Source of the DNA: Symbiodinium natans
Taxonomy: Eukaryota; Sar; Dinophyceae; Suessiales; Symbiodiniaceae
Reading direction: 5' to 3'
Length of the DNA: 35,139 bases
NCBI GenBank assembly: GCA_905221605.1
Contig: CAJNDS010001095.1
Span: 1 to 35,139, forward strand
Shown: piece by piece, positions 19,160-31,100 of the stretch
Layout of the letters: each line of letters starts with the position of its first letter
Numbering within the stretch: position 1 is the first letter of the stretch
The notes under the pieces: model-generated
Told to the model about the DNA's origin: nothing
Databases searched by the model: none
What the model saw: the letters and a program-made list of their open reading frames with translations, nothing else
Program-made: the position numbers and the translations under genes

Positions 19160-19540
19160 ATCATAAAAATCATCAAACATCCAAAAATCCAAAAATCCAA
19201 AAACCCAAAAATCCCAAAATCCCAAAAACCCAAGAATCCCAAAATCCAAAAGTCCAAAAGTCCAAAAAGCCAAAAAGATCCAAAAATCCAAAAATCCAAA
19301 TATCCCAAACTCAAAAATCCAAAATCCAAAAACCCAAAAATCCAAAAGCAACCCAAGAATCCAAAACTCCAACACTCCAAAAATCCAAAAACCCAAGAAT
19401 CCAAAGACAACCCAAGAATCCAAAACTCCAAAACTCCAAAACTCAAAAAATCCAAAAATCCAAAAATCCAAATATCCAAACTTCCCGGAAACATTGTCCG
19501 AGCAAATTTGGACTTTTGGATTTTTGGATTTCTATGCGTA
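19160..19540. repeat. CCAAAAAT-type satellite with a foldback right end
   Basis: Dozens of copies of CCAAAAAT, CCAAAAAC and CCAAAACT follow each other (plus strand). At about 19484 a short hinge with TTCCCGGAAACATTG interrupts them, then the complementary words GGACTTTTGGATTTTTGG appear at about 19509-19530. The whole can fold back. The long open frames on both strands (FWIFGFLDF-like or SKNPKIQK-like) are just translations of the repeat. Confidence 0.85.
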
Positions 19541-19564
19541 AGACAAGCATAGAAAAAAACACAG

Positions 19565-19770
19565 TATATGAAAAGAATGCAAAAAAGCCAAGAAAGTGCA
19601 ACAGTGCGAAAAGCCAAAAAAGTGCAAAAAGCCAGAAAAGTGCAACAGTGCAAAAAAGAAAAAACAAGTGCAAATGTGCAAAAAATGCAAGCAAAGTGCA
19701 ACAATGCACAAAAAGCACAAAAAACAAAAATCAGGCAAAACACGCAAAAGAAACAAAGCACGCCAAAACA
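19565..19770. repeat. GTGCAAAAAAG/GTGCAACA-type simple repeat
   Basis: This is an A-rich tract with repeated AGTGCAACAGTGCAAAAAAG words. It is adjacent to but distinct from the CCAAAAAT satellite. Confidence 0.75.
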
Positions 19771-21827
19771 ACTAGTTTTTCCTGTCCCTTTCATTTCGCG
19801 GTTGGTCCATGGGGGGGGTTGAGCTATCATATATATACAGATATATAGAGCAAGATTGACATCTTTCCACACGGCATTGATTAAATCACGCTGCCTGGAA
19901 GGGATTTAGGGCTTCGGTGACTTCGGTGTTGAGTTTTGCTGTAGTGATTCGTTTTTGGAAGTCGCCCAAAGCTGTTCCCAAGATTCATCGCAAGATGACC
20001 TTAACAGACCCATCAGATCCCAAACTGAGGAAGGTGCCAACAAACCATTGACCCCAACATGTCGAGACCTAGTACTCAAGCGGCACCCAAAGGCGTCCCC
20101 ACTTTCAGAACACCAAAGACCGAGGCGCCAAAGCACGACTGATGCTCTCACGGCTCAGCAAAAGGGTCCTGCGCCATGGTCGCGGGTTTCAGCAGGCGGC
20201 AATCGCAAAGGCGATCGCAGAGATTCGTGTTGCGCACCCTGATTCTGAAAGATACATATGTAGCTATGGCCGCGTAGAGAACTCTGGAGCTTAGGCTGGG
20301 AAAAGATGCGGGATGTCCTTCGAAAGTGGGACTTGATATTTGGAACAACCACATAATGCATGCATGCGCACATGTGTTCCTAGGTAAATCCTAGAGGGTA
20401 TGTTTCACACACATACATACATATTTAGGTATATGTGCATGTATATGTAGATGTACATGTATGTATATATACTTTTTTCTATACATTCAATAACATGTTC
20501 TTCAGAGGGTTTAAAGGCTTTCCCAGTTTTTCCCCCTTGCCAAAATACAGTCATGAATCGCCACCATGCCTCTGCCTGGGTTTGTTTATTTAGACTTGTA
20601 GACCCCAGCTAGCATGCGCTTGTGGAGGCCAGTGAGGAGTTCACCACGTTGATGCTGCAGCTGGGGCAGAATGAGTTGCCTCCGCTTCGGCACGCCTGAA
20701 AGCCGGTGGTTGCTGGGGAGGACATGCAAGGTTTTGGAGTTTGGGGGCTTGCAATTGCAATGCTCGCGATGAGGAAACTTGCACGGCTCATAAAGGGATG
20801 CGCAAGCACAAGGTTTGAAAGGGATTCATAATGATTCATATAGGTTGAAGCAAGCTTGAAAAGCAGCAAGGGGGTTGCGACGGTTGAAGTGCCCTGCGTG
20901 ATTGCAAAGTTGGTTGTAACAGCAGGCGGGGCGACAAACAATCGAAGCACTTCTCAAACAGGAGACTGTTGGGCACTAAGCCAATTCTTGTGCCGAAGCA
21001 CCGTTTGTGTAGAGTAGAACAGAGCGCTTTGACTCAACAGAGACAACGCGCAGCGGACCCAAAGTCCCGAAAGTCCTTGAGAACAAGTCTCAGTTTTCTG
21101 AGAAAAAGAAACCTACCAGTCGCATGCACGAGAGCAGGGGAGCCTGGCCACCCCTGAGGGCGCCTTGGGTAGGTGCGGCTGGCGCACGGCTGGCAGGCCT
21201 TTTGAGGCTCTCGACTTTCTCTCGATTCTGAGCCCCGTCTCGCCTGGTTCTGCCTTGTTCAATCTAGCGTCACGGCCAAGATCGCGGGAGTGGCTGCACT
21301 GGCTGTTGTGACACCAAATGCCTCGACTTGATACACAACCCAGAAGAAAAACAGTGAGGCAAGCCAAATCTCTGTACTTGTGCATCAGACCGCCATAACG
21401 CGACCCTAGCCCGTGCATGTCACTTCACTTCAGCCTTTTGGGTTTCCAGAGGGCAGGGACCGGGGGGAGGGGGCGGGCAGCGAGGGCACCCTGCATCCTG
21501 GGTGCAGAGCCATGGTGGTCGCTAGCGTCGGCCTTAACTTGTGTTCTCCATCAAAGTCAGCAGGTAAAAGTGTTCCTTCCACCGCACCAACTAAAGACGT
21601 GCTTCTCCAAGGCGATTCCGAAGGAAGCACGGAAACAGAGGCGCAATGCTTTGCACCTGGCTGGAAGCTGCGAGTAGTTTTTGACAGGATCTTCCGAAGC
21701 CTTCGGTGTTCACCCGCATTTTGGGTGCTAACTTTCGCCTGGAGGCGTGGATTGTCACGGCATGTTCAGGGAATTGAAGGGGGAACGGGGGAAAAACAAA
21801 TTATAAAGAAGGGCGACGACTTGAGAG
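19771..21827. other. no gene recognised; includes ATGT microsatellite at 20405-20480
   Basis: The stretch carries a short TATA run near 19830 and a CATA/ATGT-type microsatellite at 20405-20480. The first exons of the transporter (its N-terminus) should lie here or further upstream, but none could be identified. Several 60-190 codon frames at 21400-21800 read as chance ORFs. Confidence 0.4.
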
Positions 21828-22175
21828 GTCCTCTGCGGTTTGACTGTGGCCCTTGCGCTTGTCCCAGAAGCCACGGCCTCGGCAACTTTTCGAGAGAGAA
21901 CACGAGAACACCCTCCGCTTTCAAAGATGCCATTCCCCCCATCCAGCTTGTTTGTGTGGAGCGGAGGGCTGAAAACACGTTGTGTCTTGCGGCATGAGGC
22001 CGTCGCCTTTGCACTTGCTGCTGGGCTGCCCCCGGACGTTGGGCTGAATTCCGCCTGGACGGGAGAAGAGTCAAGCTGCAAGCGGCGTCTGGTGTGCCCG
22101 TATGGTGTTCAATGGTGTTCAGGATTATCTCCGTCTTCACTGCCATTTTTGGGGGCCGGCCTGGGATGATTTGTG
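21828..22175 (+). CDS. SulP exons 1-3 (first recognisable membrane segments)
   Basis: Exon 21828-21869 encodes VLCGLTVALALVPE and ends before a GC donor. Exon 21999-22057 encodes AVAFALAAGLPPDVGLNSA and ends inside a Trp codon before GA. Exon 22123-22175 completes that codon and encodes IISVFTAIFGGRPGMICG-start, ending before GA. Joined in phase they match the SulP pattern PEAVAFAF..G..P..GLY.AF..G...A.FGGRPGMISG. Each boundary keeps frame and none has a GT donor. An exon carrying the following GATGA-type segment was expected between 22176 and 22540 but not found. Confidence 0.75.
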
Positions 22176-25100
22176 GAAAGGGCCTCGAAGAGGGCCATGA
22201 GGACGTGGAAACTTCCTTGAGACATTTCGGCTTCTTTTTGGCTTCCCAGGTGCCACGGGCTCTCTGGCCGTGCTCGTGCCCGGCACCGTCAGCCAGGCTG
22301 TGCTTCGAACCTCGAGAGACGCACATGAACAGACTCCTGCAAAAGCACGAGCTCTTTGTGAAGTGAGCCCTTGAATTTAGGGAACGCGCTTTTGTTCTCT
22401 CAGAACATGCCCGCAGGAGCACGGCAAGGTCGGGAGCTTAACACAGTGACAAGCCCGGCGCATACCCATAGTGGAGAACAGAATCGGGGCTGCCTTCCTC
22501 TTGCGGTCCAGAAAAAACGCGGGAGCTTTTTGTTTGTGAGTTGGAGCCTCGTTGAGCAAAAGGAGCTGCTCTTCTACGCCGTCATCGTCATGGGTTTGCT
22601 GGAGGTTTCTTGGAAAACTCTTCTCAGAGCGAAGAGCACTGGCTCAGATTGAAACAGAGCTGACAGGTGGTGCTCGGCCTGCTCAGTGTGGGCACTTTGG
22701 TGAAGTTGATCCCGGTCCCCGTCATGAGTCCGCGGCCCGAGCAGAGGGAGGTCCTGGGATAGAGAGCCACTCAAAAGCGGGAGATCCGAGGCAAGAGGCA
22801 GTGAGTGAGTGTGTGCATTATATATATATATATATATGTACGGAGGACCTTTATGTACTATTTGATGGGGGGCCTCTTTCTTGTCAATTGTTTAAAGGAA
22901 TTTTAAGGATTATTTGGATTTTAGGGGCTTCGCTTCTTTTAAGAAGCCCAAGGGGTTTCTCAAATTTTTGGGAAGCCCTTAAATTCCTTAACATCCTTAT
23001 AACCCTGAAAATCCGGGGAAAATATAATCTTCCTGGCTCAGGCCGGGCTTTTATTAAAAGCTTTATACAATCCTTAAAATCCTGAAAATCCTTAAAATCC
23101 TGAAAATTCTGGGAAGCCGGTTCCCAGCAGTTTGGACTTTTTTTAAGGATTTTAAAGATTTTAGGGGCTTCCCACAAGTTTAAGAAGCCCCCGGGTTAAG
23201 GATTTTCAGGGCTTTAAGGATTTTAAGGCATTTACGGGCTTCCCAAAATCTTAAAACACTCCCTGGAATTTTCTAAAAATTTTGGGAAGCCCCCACATTC
23301 CTTAAAATCCTTAAAATCCTTAACATCCTGAATATATTTCCCCAGGATTGTAAGGATGTTAAAGCTCTTTAGCCTGGGGCTCTCCAAAGGTCAGAAAGTT
23401 AAAGTTCTGTAGCCTGGGCATCTCGAGGGATCAGAAAGTTAAAGACCTTCGCCTGGGCCTCTTGAGGGGTCAGAAAGTGAAAGTTCTCTGGCCCGGGGCC
23501 CTCGAGAGGTTAGAAAGTTCAAGTTCTTTAGCTTGGGCGTTTTCTCATGATTTCTTCCCAAACAGGATTGGCGAAATCTGGCGCGATCTGCGTGCTGCCG
23601 TTTCTACAGTATCTAACAAGCGTGGCGCGTTGATCATGTCCATTTTGTTTGAGGAACCTCGATCGATCTTCTTATTCTTCTTCTTTGTTCTTATTCATCG
23701 TCTTCCTGAAGTTTTTTCATTTTCTCTCCTCCGCCTTGACCCCTTCCCTCTCCTCGTGACATGCCTTGCCCTTCCCTCCTTTCCAGACCATTCCCACGCC
23801 CTTCTCAAATGAATAAGCAAGTCAAGAATAGGAGAGGAAGAGAGGAGAGGGAGGAGTATTCCCTCCTTGTTATTTAGCAGCTTTCGCACCGGCTTGTGCC
23901 GGCTTGCACTTGTTCTTGTCCCTTGAGAGGTTGTTCTTCTTTTCCCTTGACTCACCTTCCCCCTCCTCTTCTCCTCATCTTACTCTTTCTCGCTCTTTCT
24001 CTCTCTCTCTCTTTTCTTTTTGTCCTTTCTTATTATCACCCTTTCTTGCTTATCTGTTGTTTTCTCCACGATTGATCTCTGAATGCTGAATCACAAGCAA
24101 TGTTTTTTTGTGCAGATTTAGCGTTTGGCGTTTGGGGTGGAGGGTTTTGCGTTTTGGGTTTTGGGTTTAGGGTCTGGGGCTTAGAGTTTATGGTGGTTCT
24201 AAACCCCAGACCTCAAGCCTAAGACCTCTTAACCTTAATCCCTCGCCCCTAAGCTTTCAACCGTCAACCTTAAACCCGAAGCCCCGAACCATGAGCCGTC
24301 AGCCGTTTTGCAGTAGTGGTTTCGTACCCTAGGCTCTACCAACAGCAAAGCTGTGTTTGGTTCTTTTTTAAGGGCAGTGGTGTATACATCCTAAATGTTT
24401 GTTATTTGAGTAATTGAGTAGTATTGAATAGTATAAACAAAGAGACCCGTCAAATAATACATAAAGGTCCTTGCCACATATATATATATATATATACTAC
24501 CCCCACCTACCTTTTTAGGCCTTCTTAGGCCTGTTTAACAAAAAACAACAAAGGAGGCCCAAAAGTCGCGTAGTTAATCACCGGGTAATGAAGGACAGTT
24601 ACTGGGACACCCACCTCACAGACCCCGATAAGCCAGCATTGGAAGAATCTACATTTTGAATCTGAAGCGGACAATGCTGTTTTTAGCTGTTTAGATCAGT
24701 GCTTTTCTATGAAAATTGTGCGTTTCAAGGGCAATTAATGTTTTGTTGAGCAACTAATTTATTTATACAGTTGTGTTTGTACCAGGCAAAGTATTAATCA
24801 AATAGTGAAACATTTTTCTTGGTTCTATGCGAATCTAGCTACTAGAGTAATTGTTCAGCAAAGAGCCCAATTTGTCTCAAGTGAATACTATTTAAAGGAG
24901 CATACTCAACCAAGATACGAAATAAACACCATTCTCAACCAAAAAATGGCAAAGTGTGCGTTTAAAGTGCGAATACTGTATTTATACAATTGTGCTCTCT
25001 GAAAAGTCCACTGAAATACCTTATGTTTACATATTCATGAATCGTTCTTATTTTTGAAATAATCATTTTATGCGAATTTAGCTACTAGAATAATTATTAA

Positions 25101-28100
25101 GCAAATAGCCCAATTTGACTCAAGTGAATACCATTTAAAGGACCATACTCAACCAAAATACGAAAGAAGCAGTGGTTTAAAGGGCAAATAGTGCTTTGTT
25201 GAGCAACTAATGCATTGAAACAGTTGTGTTTATACCAGGCAAAGTATTATTGAAGTACTATCTGCAAAGTCAAATGAAACACCTTATGTTTACATATTCA
25301 TGAAACAATTTTTTTGAAGTATTCATTCTATGCGAATTTAATTACTAGAGGAATTCTTAAGCAAATAGCCCAATTTGACTCAAGTGAATACTATTTAAAG
25401 GAACATACTCAACCAAATACGAAATAAACACTTGCGGAAATGGAAACGGTTCTACCTACATAACAATGAGACAAAGATTGCTGAAGTATTCACTAAAGAC
25501 CACTTATATACTATGTCTGGAAAGCACAATTTGCATGAGCAAGCTTAAAAATGCACAATAATGGAAATAGAAACGGTTCTACTTACATAACGATGAAACA
25601 AAGATGTCTGAAGTATTCAATAAAGGCCACATATATACTATGCTTGAAAAACGCAACTTGCACAATCAGGCTTAAAAAATGCACAAGAATCCTAGAAAAG
25701 TACTTAGTGAAGGCCATACACAAGCAAATTCACAAATACATAAAAACATCCAAAAGCGCAAGCTTTTCAGGAGAATCTCTGGTAAAGTTTGGATTATAGG
25801 GTTTTGGGGTATTCCTGGACGAGTAGGAGTCACTTTTTAAGCAAACAATTCTAAGCAATAAATGCTTTTTCTCAAGACAAGTATTGCAAATGCTGCTTCT
25901 AGATAATTAATCGCATTTACCAGGCAAATATTATCCATGCGAATTGAGCTACCAGAGCACCAAGTAATGGCTGAATAAGGTCTACTACACTTGAGTACAA
26001 CCAAGAGATGCACTAAACACTAGCGGCTCTATTTACATAATAACGAAACAAATAGTTCTGAAGCACTAGAAAGACCACTGGTATACTATTTGTGAGAAGC
26101 ACAATTAGCATAAGCACACTTAAAAATGCGTAGTTGTTGCCTCGTGACCGTGAAGGCGAACCAAAAAGCCAAAATACCAAAACCAAAAAACCAACAATTC
26201 CAAAACCAAAAAAACCAAAACCAAAAAGACCAAAATACCAAAAAAAAACAGTTTTCCGGGACTCTTGGAGAAGCCTCATAGGGATTTCCTGAGAGTCCCG
26301 GAAAATTGTTTTTTTTGGTATTTTTGTTTTTTTTTGGTTTTGGTTCTTTTGTTTTTTTTGGTTTTGGTTTTTTTGGTTTTTTTGGTTTTGGTTTTTTGGT
26401 TTTTTTGGTTTTGGTATTTTTGGTTTTTCTACTGTCCTGTGTATGCGATTTTAGTTGTATTTTCGTCTACGCCCTAGGAAATACGCTATATTGCACACCG
26501 AGTTTGCTTGCAGTGCAGCTGGGTGACTGAGACAAGGCGAAAAAAGGTAGGTCACTGGGGGGGGCGGGGGTACCAGAGATATATATATATATATATATGT
26601 CTAGATATACATATATACACATCGGGCACGGCAAATGTTTTGTTGCTTTCAGTTGGCTTCTGCAACGGCTTGGCCCTCGTGATCGGCCTGGCTCAGATTA
26701 GCAACTTCAAGGACGAGTGGGAGTATAGTGCCAGTACAGACAGGTGAGATGAATCGAGTCCCCACCTTCAACATCCTTCTTCAACATCCTTCAACTGTTT
26801 TCTCGCAAGGACCCGGAAGCCCTGCATCAGCATGGCCGTGAATCCAGCGCTGGAATCCTGGAGGGTCTGCTGCAGAGTTTCCGTTGTTCCTGCCTTGATG
26901 TGTCAGGGCCGCCGCTTAGACAGCTTCCACGCCTTCACTGACCGAGCCCGATTCACCACGTGGTTCTGAGAGCCTTTTCCGGATCCCCTTTCTGGAGCCC
27001 CCACCGCTGAGGATGGTGTGCCGTTCGTGCAGGGCAAGGTGTTGCTGTTCGCAGGGCCTGGGCCCCCTGAGCTCTGCGCTCCTCCGCCCTGAAAAAAGGG
27101 GGGTTCTGAATGAGTGAGGGTCCATGAAATTTTCCTTCCAAGGCTGATCACGGCCTTGTCCTTCTTTGTGAGCCTCTTCCTGCCAAAGCTCTCCACGCGC
27201 GTGCCCTCGGCCCTTGTGGCCATCCTTCTAGGCTCGAATTTATCTAATTGAGTCGTCTTTTTCGTGTTTTGAAGAGTGCTCTGTCTTTAAGAGAGCTCTT
27301 GTTTTCTGCTCTTCTCGTTGAGAGGCACGGCCTTCGAGTGGCTCGTGGCCAGGATTGCTTTCGACACAAGAACGCCCATTGTGGGGGACATCGCCAGCCA
27401 GTGCGACTTCCCGGTGCCCTTCTGGTTCAACAGGTGGCCGGTTCTCTGTTTCACACACACACACACGCTCCCTCTCTTTCTCTCTCTCTCGCTCTCTCTG
27501 TCTCTCGCTCTCTCTCTCTCTCTCTCCCTCTCTCTCTCTCGCTCCCTTTCTCTTTCAGCACACAAAGCTTGAAGCACAAAGCTTTAAGCACAAGATTCCT
27601 CTTGAGCTCTCTCTTTGTCATGTGTTGGCCAGTGACTATCCAAACCCGCCGCCCTTCAGCAAGGACAGAGAAGGGATCAGAGCAAAAAAATCAGCGAAGG
27701 GGGATCGGTCGGGGTTTCTGCAAAGTCTGCCCGGTCTCCAGGAGCTGCTCATCAAGGCCAATCCCGCCGCAGTAGCTTTTTGTAGCTTTCCGTAGCTGGA
27801 GAAGGGTATCAAGACATGCACGCGACATATGGGTGCTTTTTGGTTCTTTCTCGCTCCTAGAAGAGAGATGGTTTGCGCTGGACCAGTCGGAGGGATTTGT
27901 GATCTGCGGATGCCATGTGAGTTGTTTCACGGATTCTCTTGTTGTTTTTCCCCATTCTCGTTGCTGGGTTGTTTTTAAATCAACCACACTCCTCGCCTCC
28001 TCACTTCCTCGCCCGATGTCCCGGTCTCCTGGGGAAGCCATCCCTGGAGTGCCCACCCCCAGAGAAGCCTGCAGAGAGTCCCGCAGAGGGCTCGCGAGCC

Positions 28101-31100
28101 CGTTGAGTATGGAGCCCTCCCTCAGAGAATTTCCGCGGAAAGTACCTACATTCATCAGAAGCTGTAGGGTAGGGATGATCGAAGTTAAAGGCAGTTAATG
28201 ATTGTAATTGCATGTTTGTTGTTTCTTGCAGGTCCTGCCGCTGTCTGTGACGATGGCGGCACACGCCCCGGTCGAAGAGGGCGGAAGCGATAGAGACTTT
28301 GAATTATGTGACCGGTGCTTAACGTGCTAGTCCGCTCGTCATGTGCTGAGGCTGTGGGTCTGCTGGAGTCCCTCATGCTTTGCCCTTGGCTCATTGAGAA
28401 GCTGCTTCCCTTTTATTTGGAATTCAGCCCAAGGACCTTGAACCTCATCGATGAGATCACCAAGACTAAAGGGAACCCAACCAGGCCATGGGCTGCCTCT
28501 GAGAGAGCTGTTCAGAGCTGTTCAGAGCTGTTCAGTGCTGTTCAGTGCTGTTCAATACTATTCAGTGCGGTTCAGTGCTGTTTGGAGCTATGGCAAGGAG
28601 CTACTGAGTAGCTATTACGGTGTTGGCAACTTTTTGTTGCTTTGATGTTTTGATTTCCGAATATTTCCGATGTGCTGCGCGCAGGGAGTGCCTGGGACAA
28701 GGATGGCGGAGAGGGAGAAAATGAACACAATGAACACAATGAACACGGTTTGATAAGAACGCATCGGATGGGGCATGGGCATGTGGAAGATGGCATGGAA
28801 GCCAGGACTTGCAAATCTGGTGTGGACCTCAGAGAGAGCTGATTCTCAGAGAGAGCACCCAGTCGTCTTTGTCTTGTCTTCTTTCAGGTCTGCGGCTGCT
28901 TCGGGGGCATGGGCGGGTGCGCGATGATCGGCCAGTCGATGATCAACATCGGCTCGGGCCGGGGAACCCGCGGAATGCGCAGCTGGGGTAAAGATGGGTC
29001 CAAAGCAGAGTCCAAAGAGTCTAAGCGAGAGCAGAAGAAGAGCGGAGACTGGAGCGACAGTTCTCATATGGTCTCATATCCTAAATCCGCCTTAATTACA
29101 CTTAGCCTTTCTTTAGAGTTTGTCGGGGAGAGGCAGAGAAAAACAAACAAAACACTTCCTCAGCTGAGTTTTGGGGCGCGTGATCTTGAGGCGCTCGGTC
29201 GCGGCTGAGCTCCCTGTCGGCAGGACTCGACGACCGCTTCTTCTGCTTCTCTATTTCCTTTACCTCGCCTTCAGGAGCCTTCCTGCTGGCCATTGTGCTT
29301 GTAGCCTACCCAGCCATCAAGCAGATTCCTGTCTCCGCCCTCGTAGGGGCAACTGGGCACTTCAAGCGTTTGCAACTTGCAGTCTCAGAAGCAGAGAAGA
29401 TGGCAAAGGATAACAGAAGCTTCTCCTGCTCAAGGTGATGTTTAACGTCTGCTTCCACACCTTCGAATGGAGCTCGCTGAAGCTCATCTTCTTGGCTGCG
29501 ATGCCTCTTCAAGCAAGACGCAGGTGGGTAGGACCGGGTAGGGGTTTTCTCTTTTCAGGCTGCACGCGCGGTGTCATTCCGCAGGTTCCTTAGCGCCAAG
29601 GCAAGCAGCCAACAAATTAGGCCAGGCGCTCAATCAGGAGGGCTCTCAATCAGCAGAGGGCTCTCTATGCCCTTCGCACTCTTGCACACTTTGCACTCTT
29701 TGCGCTCTTTGCTCACTTCAGTGTTGCTTCTCATCGCGGGTGAGGCGCACGGATGCCCTGGTCATCATCGTCGCCCCTCGACCTTGTGTTGACCCTCTCT
29801 GTCAGCTCTGGCAAAGATGCTGCGATGCTGATCAGCTTGTTCTAATTGTTGCGCCCGACTTATGTAAACTGCGTTTCAAGGTGACCTTGGTCACGCTCTT
29901 CACAGACCTGGCGACAGCCGTGGTCAGGGGCTTCAACTCCAAAAAGCGGCTGTTCCACGACTAGCTGTTGCGCGAGACTAGCATCTCGCTGTGTCGGTGC
30001 GTGGCGTTGTGTGCAAGGCGGTTGGGATGGTGATCTCGCTCTTTGTCTTTGCTTTGGAGACCTCGAACACGATCCAAGTCGTGGCCCGGGAGGACAGCCG
30101 CGACGGCGTGAAGGTCGGGAACAAAGCGGCCCGAGACAAGCCAGGGGGGAGACACAAACAACAACTAGAATCCCCAAAAAAGAGAGAGGAGCAAAGACAG
30201 AGCCTCCTCTCAGCTCGCAGCTCTCAGCTCTCAGCTCTCAGCTCTCAGCTCTCAGCTCTCAGCTCTCAGCTCGCAGCTCGCAGCTCGCAGCTCGCAGCTC
30301 CCAGCTCTCAGCTCTCAGCTCTCAGCTCCCAGCTCTCAGCTCCTATTTTCAGGACTTCTCTCGCTCTTTGCCTTGATCCCCGCGACTTCAGGTCTACGAC
30401 GTACACGTTCAGACCTCAGCCTGGTCACCCTCGGTGCAGCGGAAGCAGCTTGTATCACAAACCCCCCTTCAACCTTCCCACGCCGCCGGCGGTATGCCTT
30501 GGAAGACCGCGCAGCTTCTGCCTCTGCAAGCAGATCCCAGTCCCAGTCTTCTGGACAGGGCACGCTCTTCTTCGGCAGCACGTCGCACTTCTTGGAGCTC
30601 TTTGACGAGGAGATTTCTTGGAAACGGAGTTCTGGAGTGCGGGAGAATGGAGTTTCGACGGAGGGTCTTGCCAGGACAAAGACCCAGATGACGTGCGCCC
30701 GGAGCTCGGAATGCGCGATAGATGTATGCAAGATTATCTGTATAAGGCTCGATAATTCTATATTTCCCAAAAGCCCCAAGGTGCTCATAGAAGCGATGGA
30801 AGCTGTTGGAGCTCCTGTGCGTTTCAGGTTTGGTGTTTGAGACTGGGCATGTGGCCGACTTCTCTGCAGTGCAGGCTAAGCGGGTAAGCATGTCCTTTTT
30901 CTGTGTGCTCTTGCATGCTGCGTAGCTGCGTCATATGGACAGCTGCGAATTGCACAGCTCCAAAGAGCTCCCTTCCCGCATGTGCCAACGGGTTTACATA
31001 CGCAGCAAAGTCCCTGCAGGCACTCAACAAGCTTGGTGAGCGTTACGGACAGACCGTCACGCTCAGAGATAGCGCATTCTTTGCTTTTGGTTTGCTTTTC

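Larger units (their letters stand above)
22728..26652 (+). other. 3.9-kb intron of the transporter filled with repeats
   Basis: The intron is GT-AG. It holds in order: a TA run (22820-22838), a GGATTTTAAGG foldback zone (22890-23340), a 40-bp tandem repeat (23359-23540), CT-rich tracts (23930-24030), telomere-like DNA (24118-24310), a TA run (24478-24496), an AT-rich satellite (24730-26130), a CCAAAA foldback (26157-26430) and a TA run (26578-26599). No coding sequence of its own was seen. Confidence 0.7.

Noticed and set aside
19160-19540. CRISPR-like array
   Set aside because: The repeats are 8-11 bases of simple sequence without unique spacers, and the genome is eukaryotic.
18964-19872. 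Long Phe/Trp/Leu-rich minus ORF resembling a membrane protein, and Lys/Asn/Pro-rich plus ORF
   Set aside because: Both are translations of the CCAAAAAT satellite and its neighbours.
21413-21997. 194-codon plus ORF as N-terminus of the transporter
   Set aside because: It crosses the confirmed exon at 21828-21869 in a different frame and lacks hydrophobic segments.
26265-26530. Phe/Val/Leu-rich ORFs resembling membrane proteins
   Set aside because: They are translations of the TTTTGG foldback arm.
27287-27577. Glu/Arg-rich (ERERER) minus ORF
   Set aside because: It comes from the CT microsatellite in the intron after SulP exon 9.
28315-28611. Single exon containing LLESLM and DEITKTKG
   Set aside because: The bases between the two motifs do not fit the SulP pattern; a GC-AG intron (28377-28433) restores exact family spacing.
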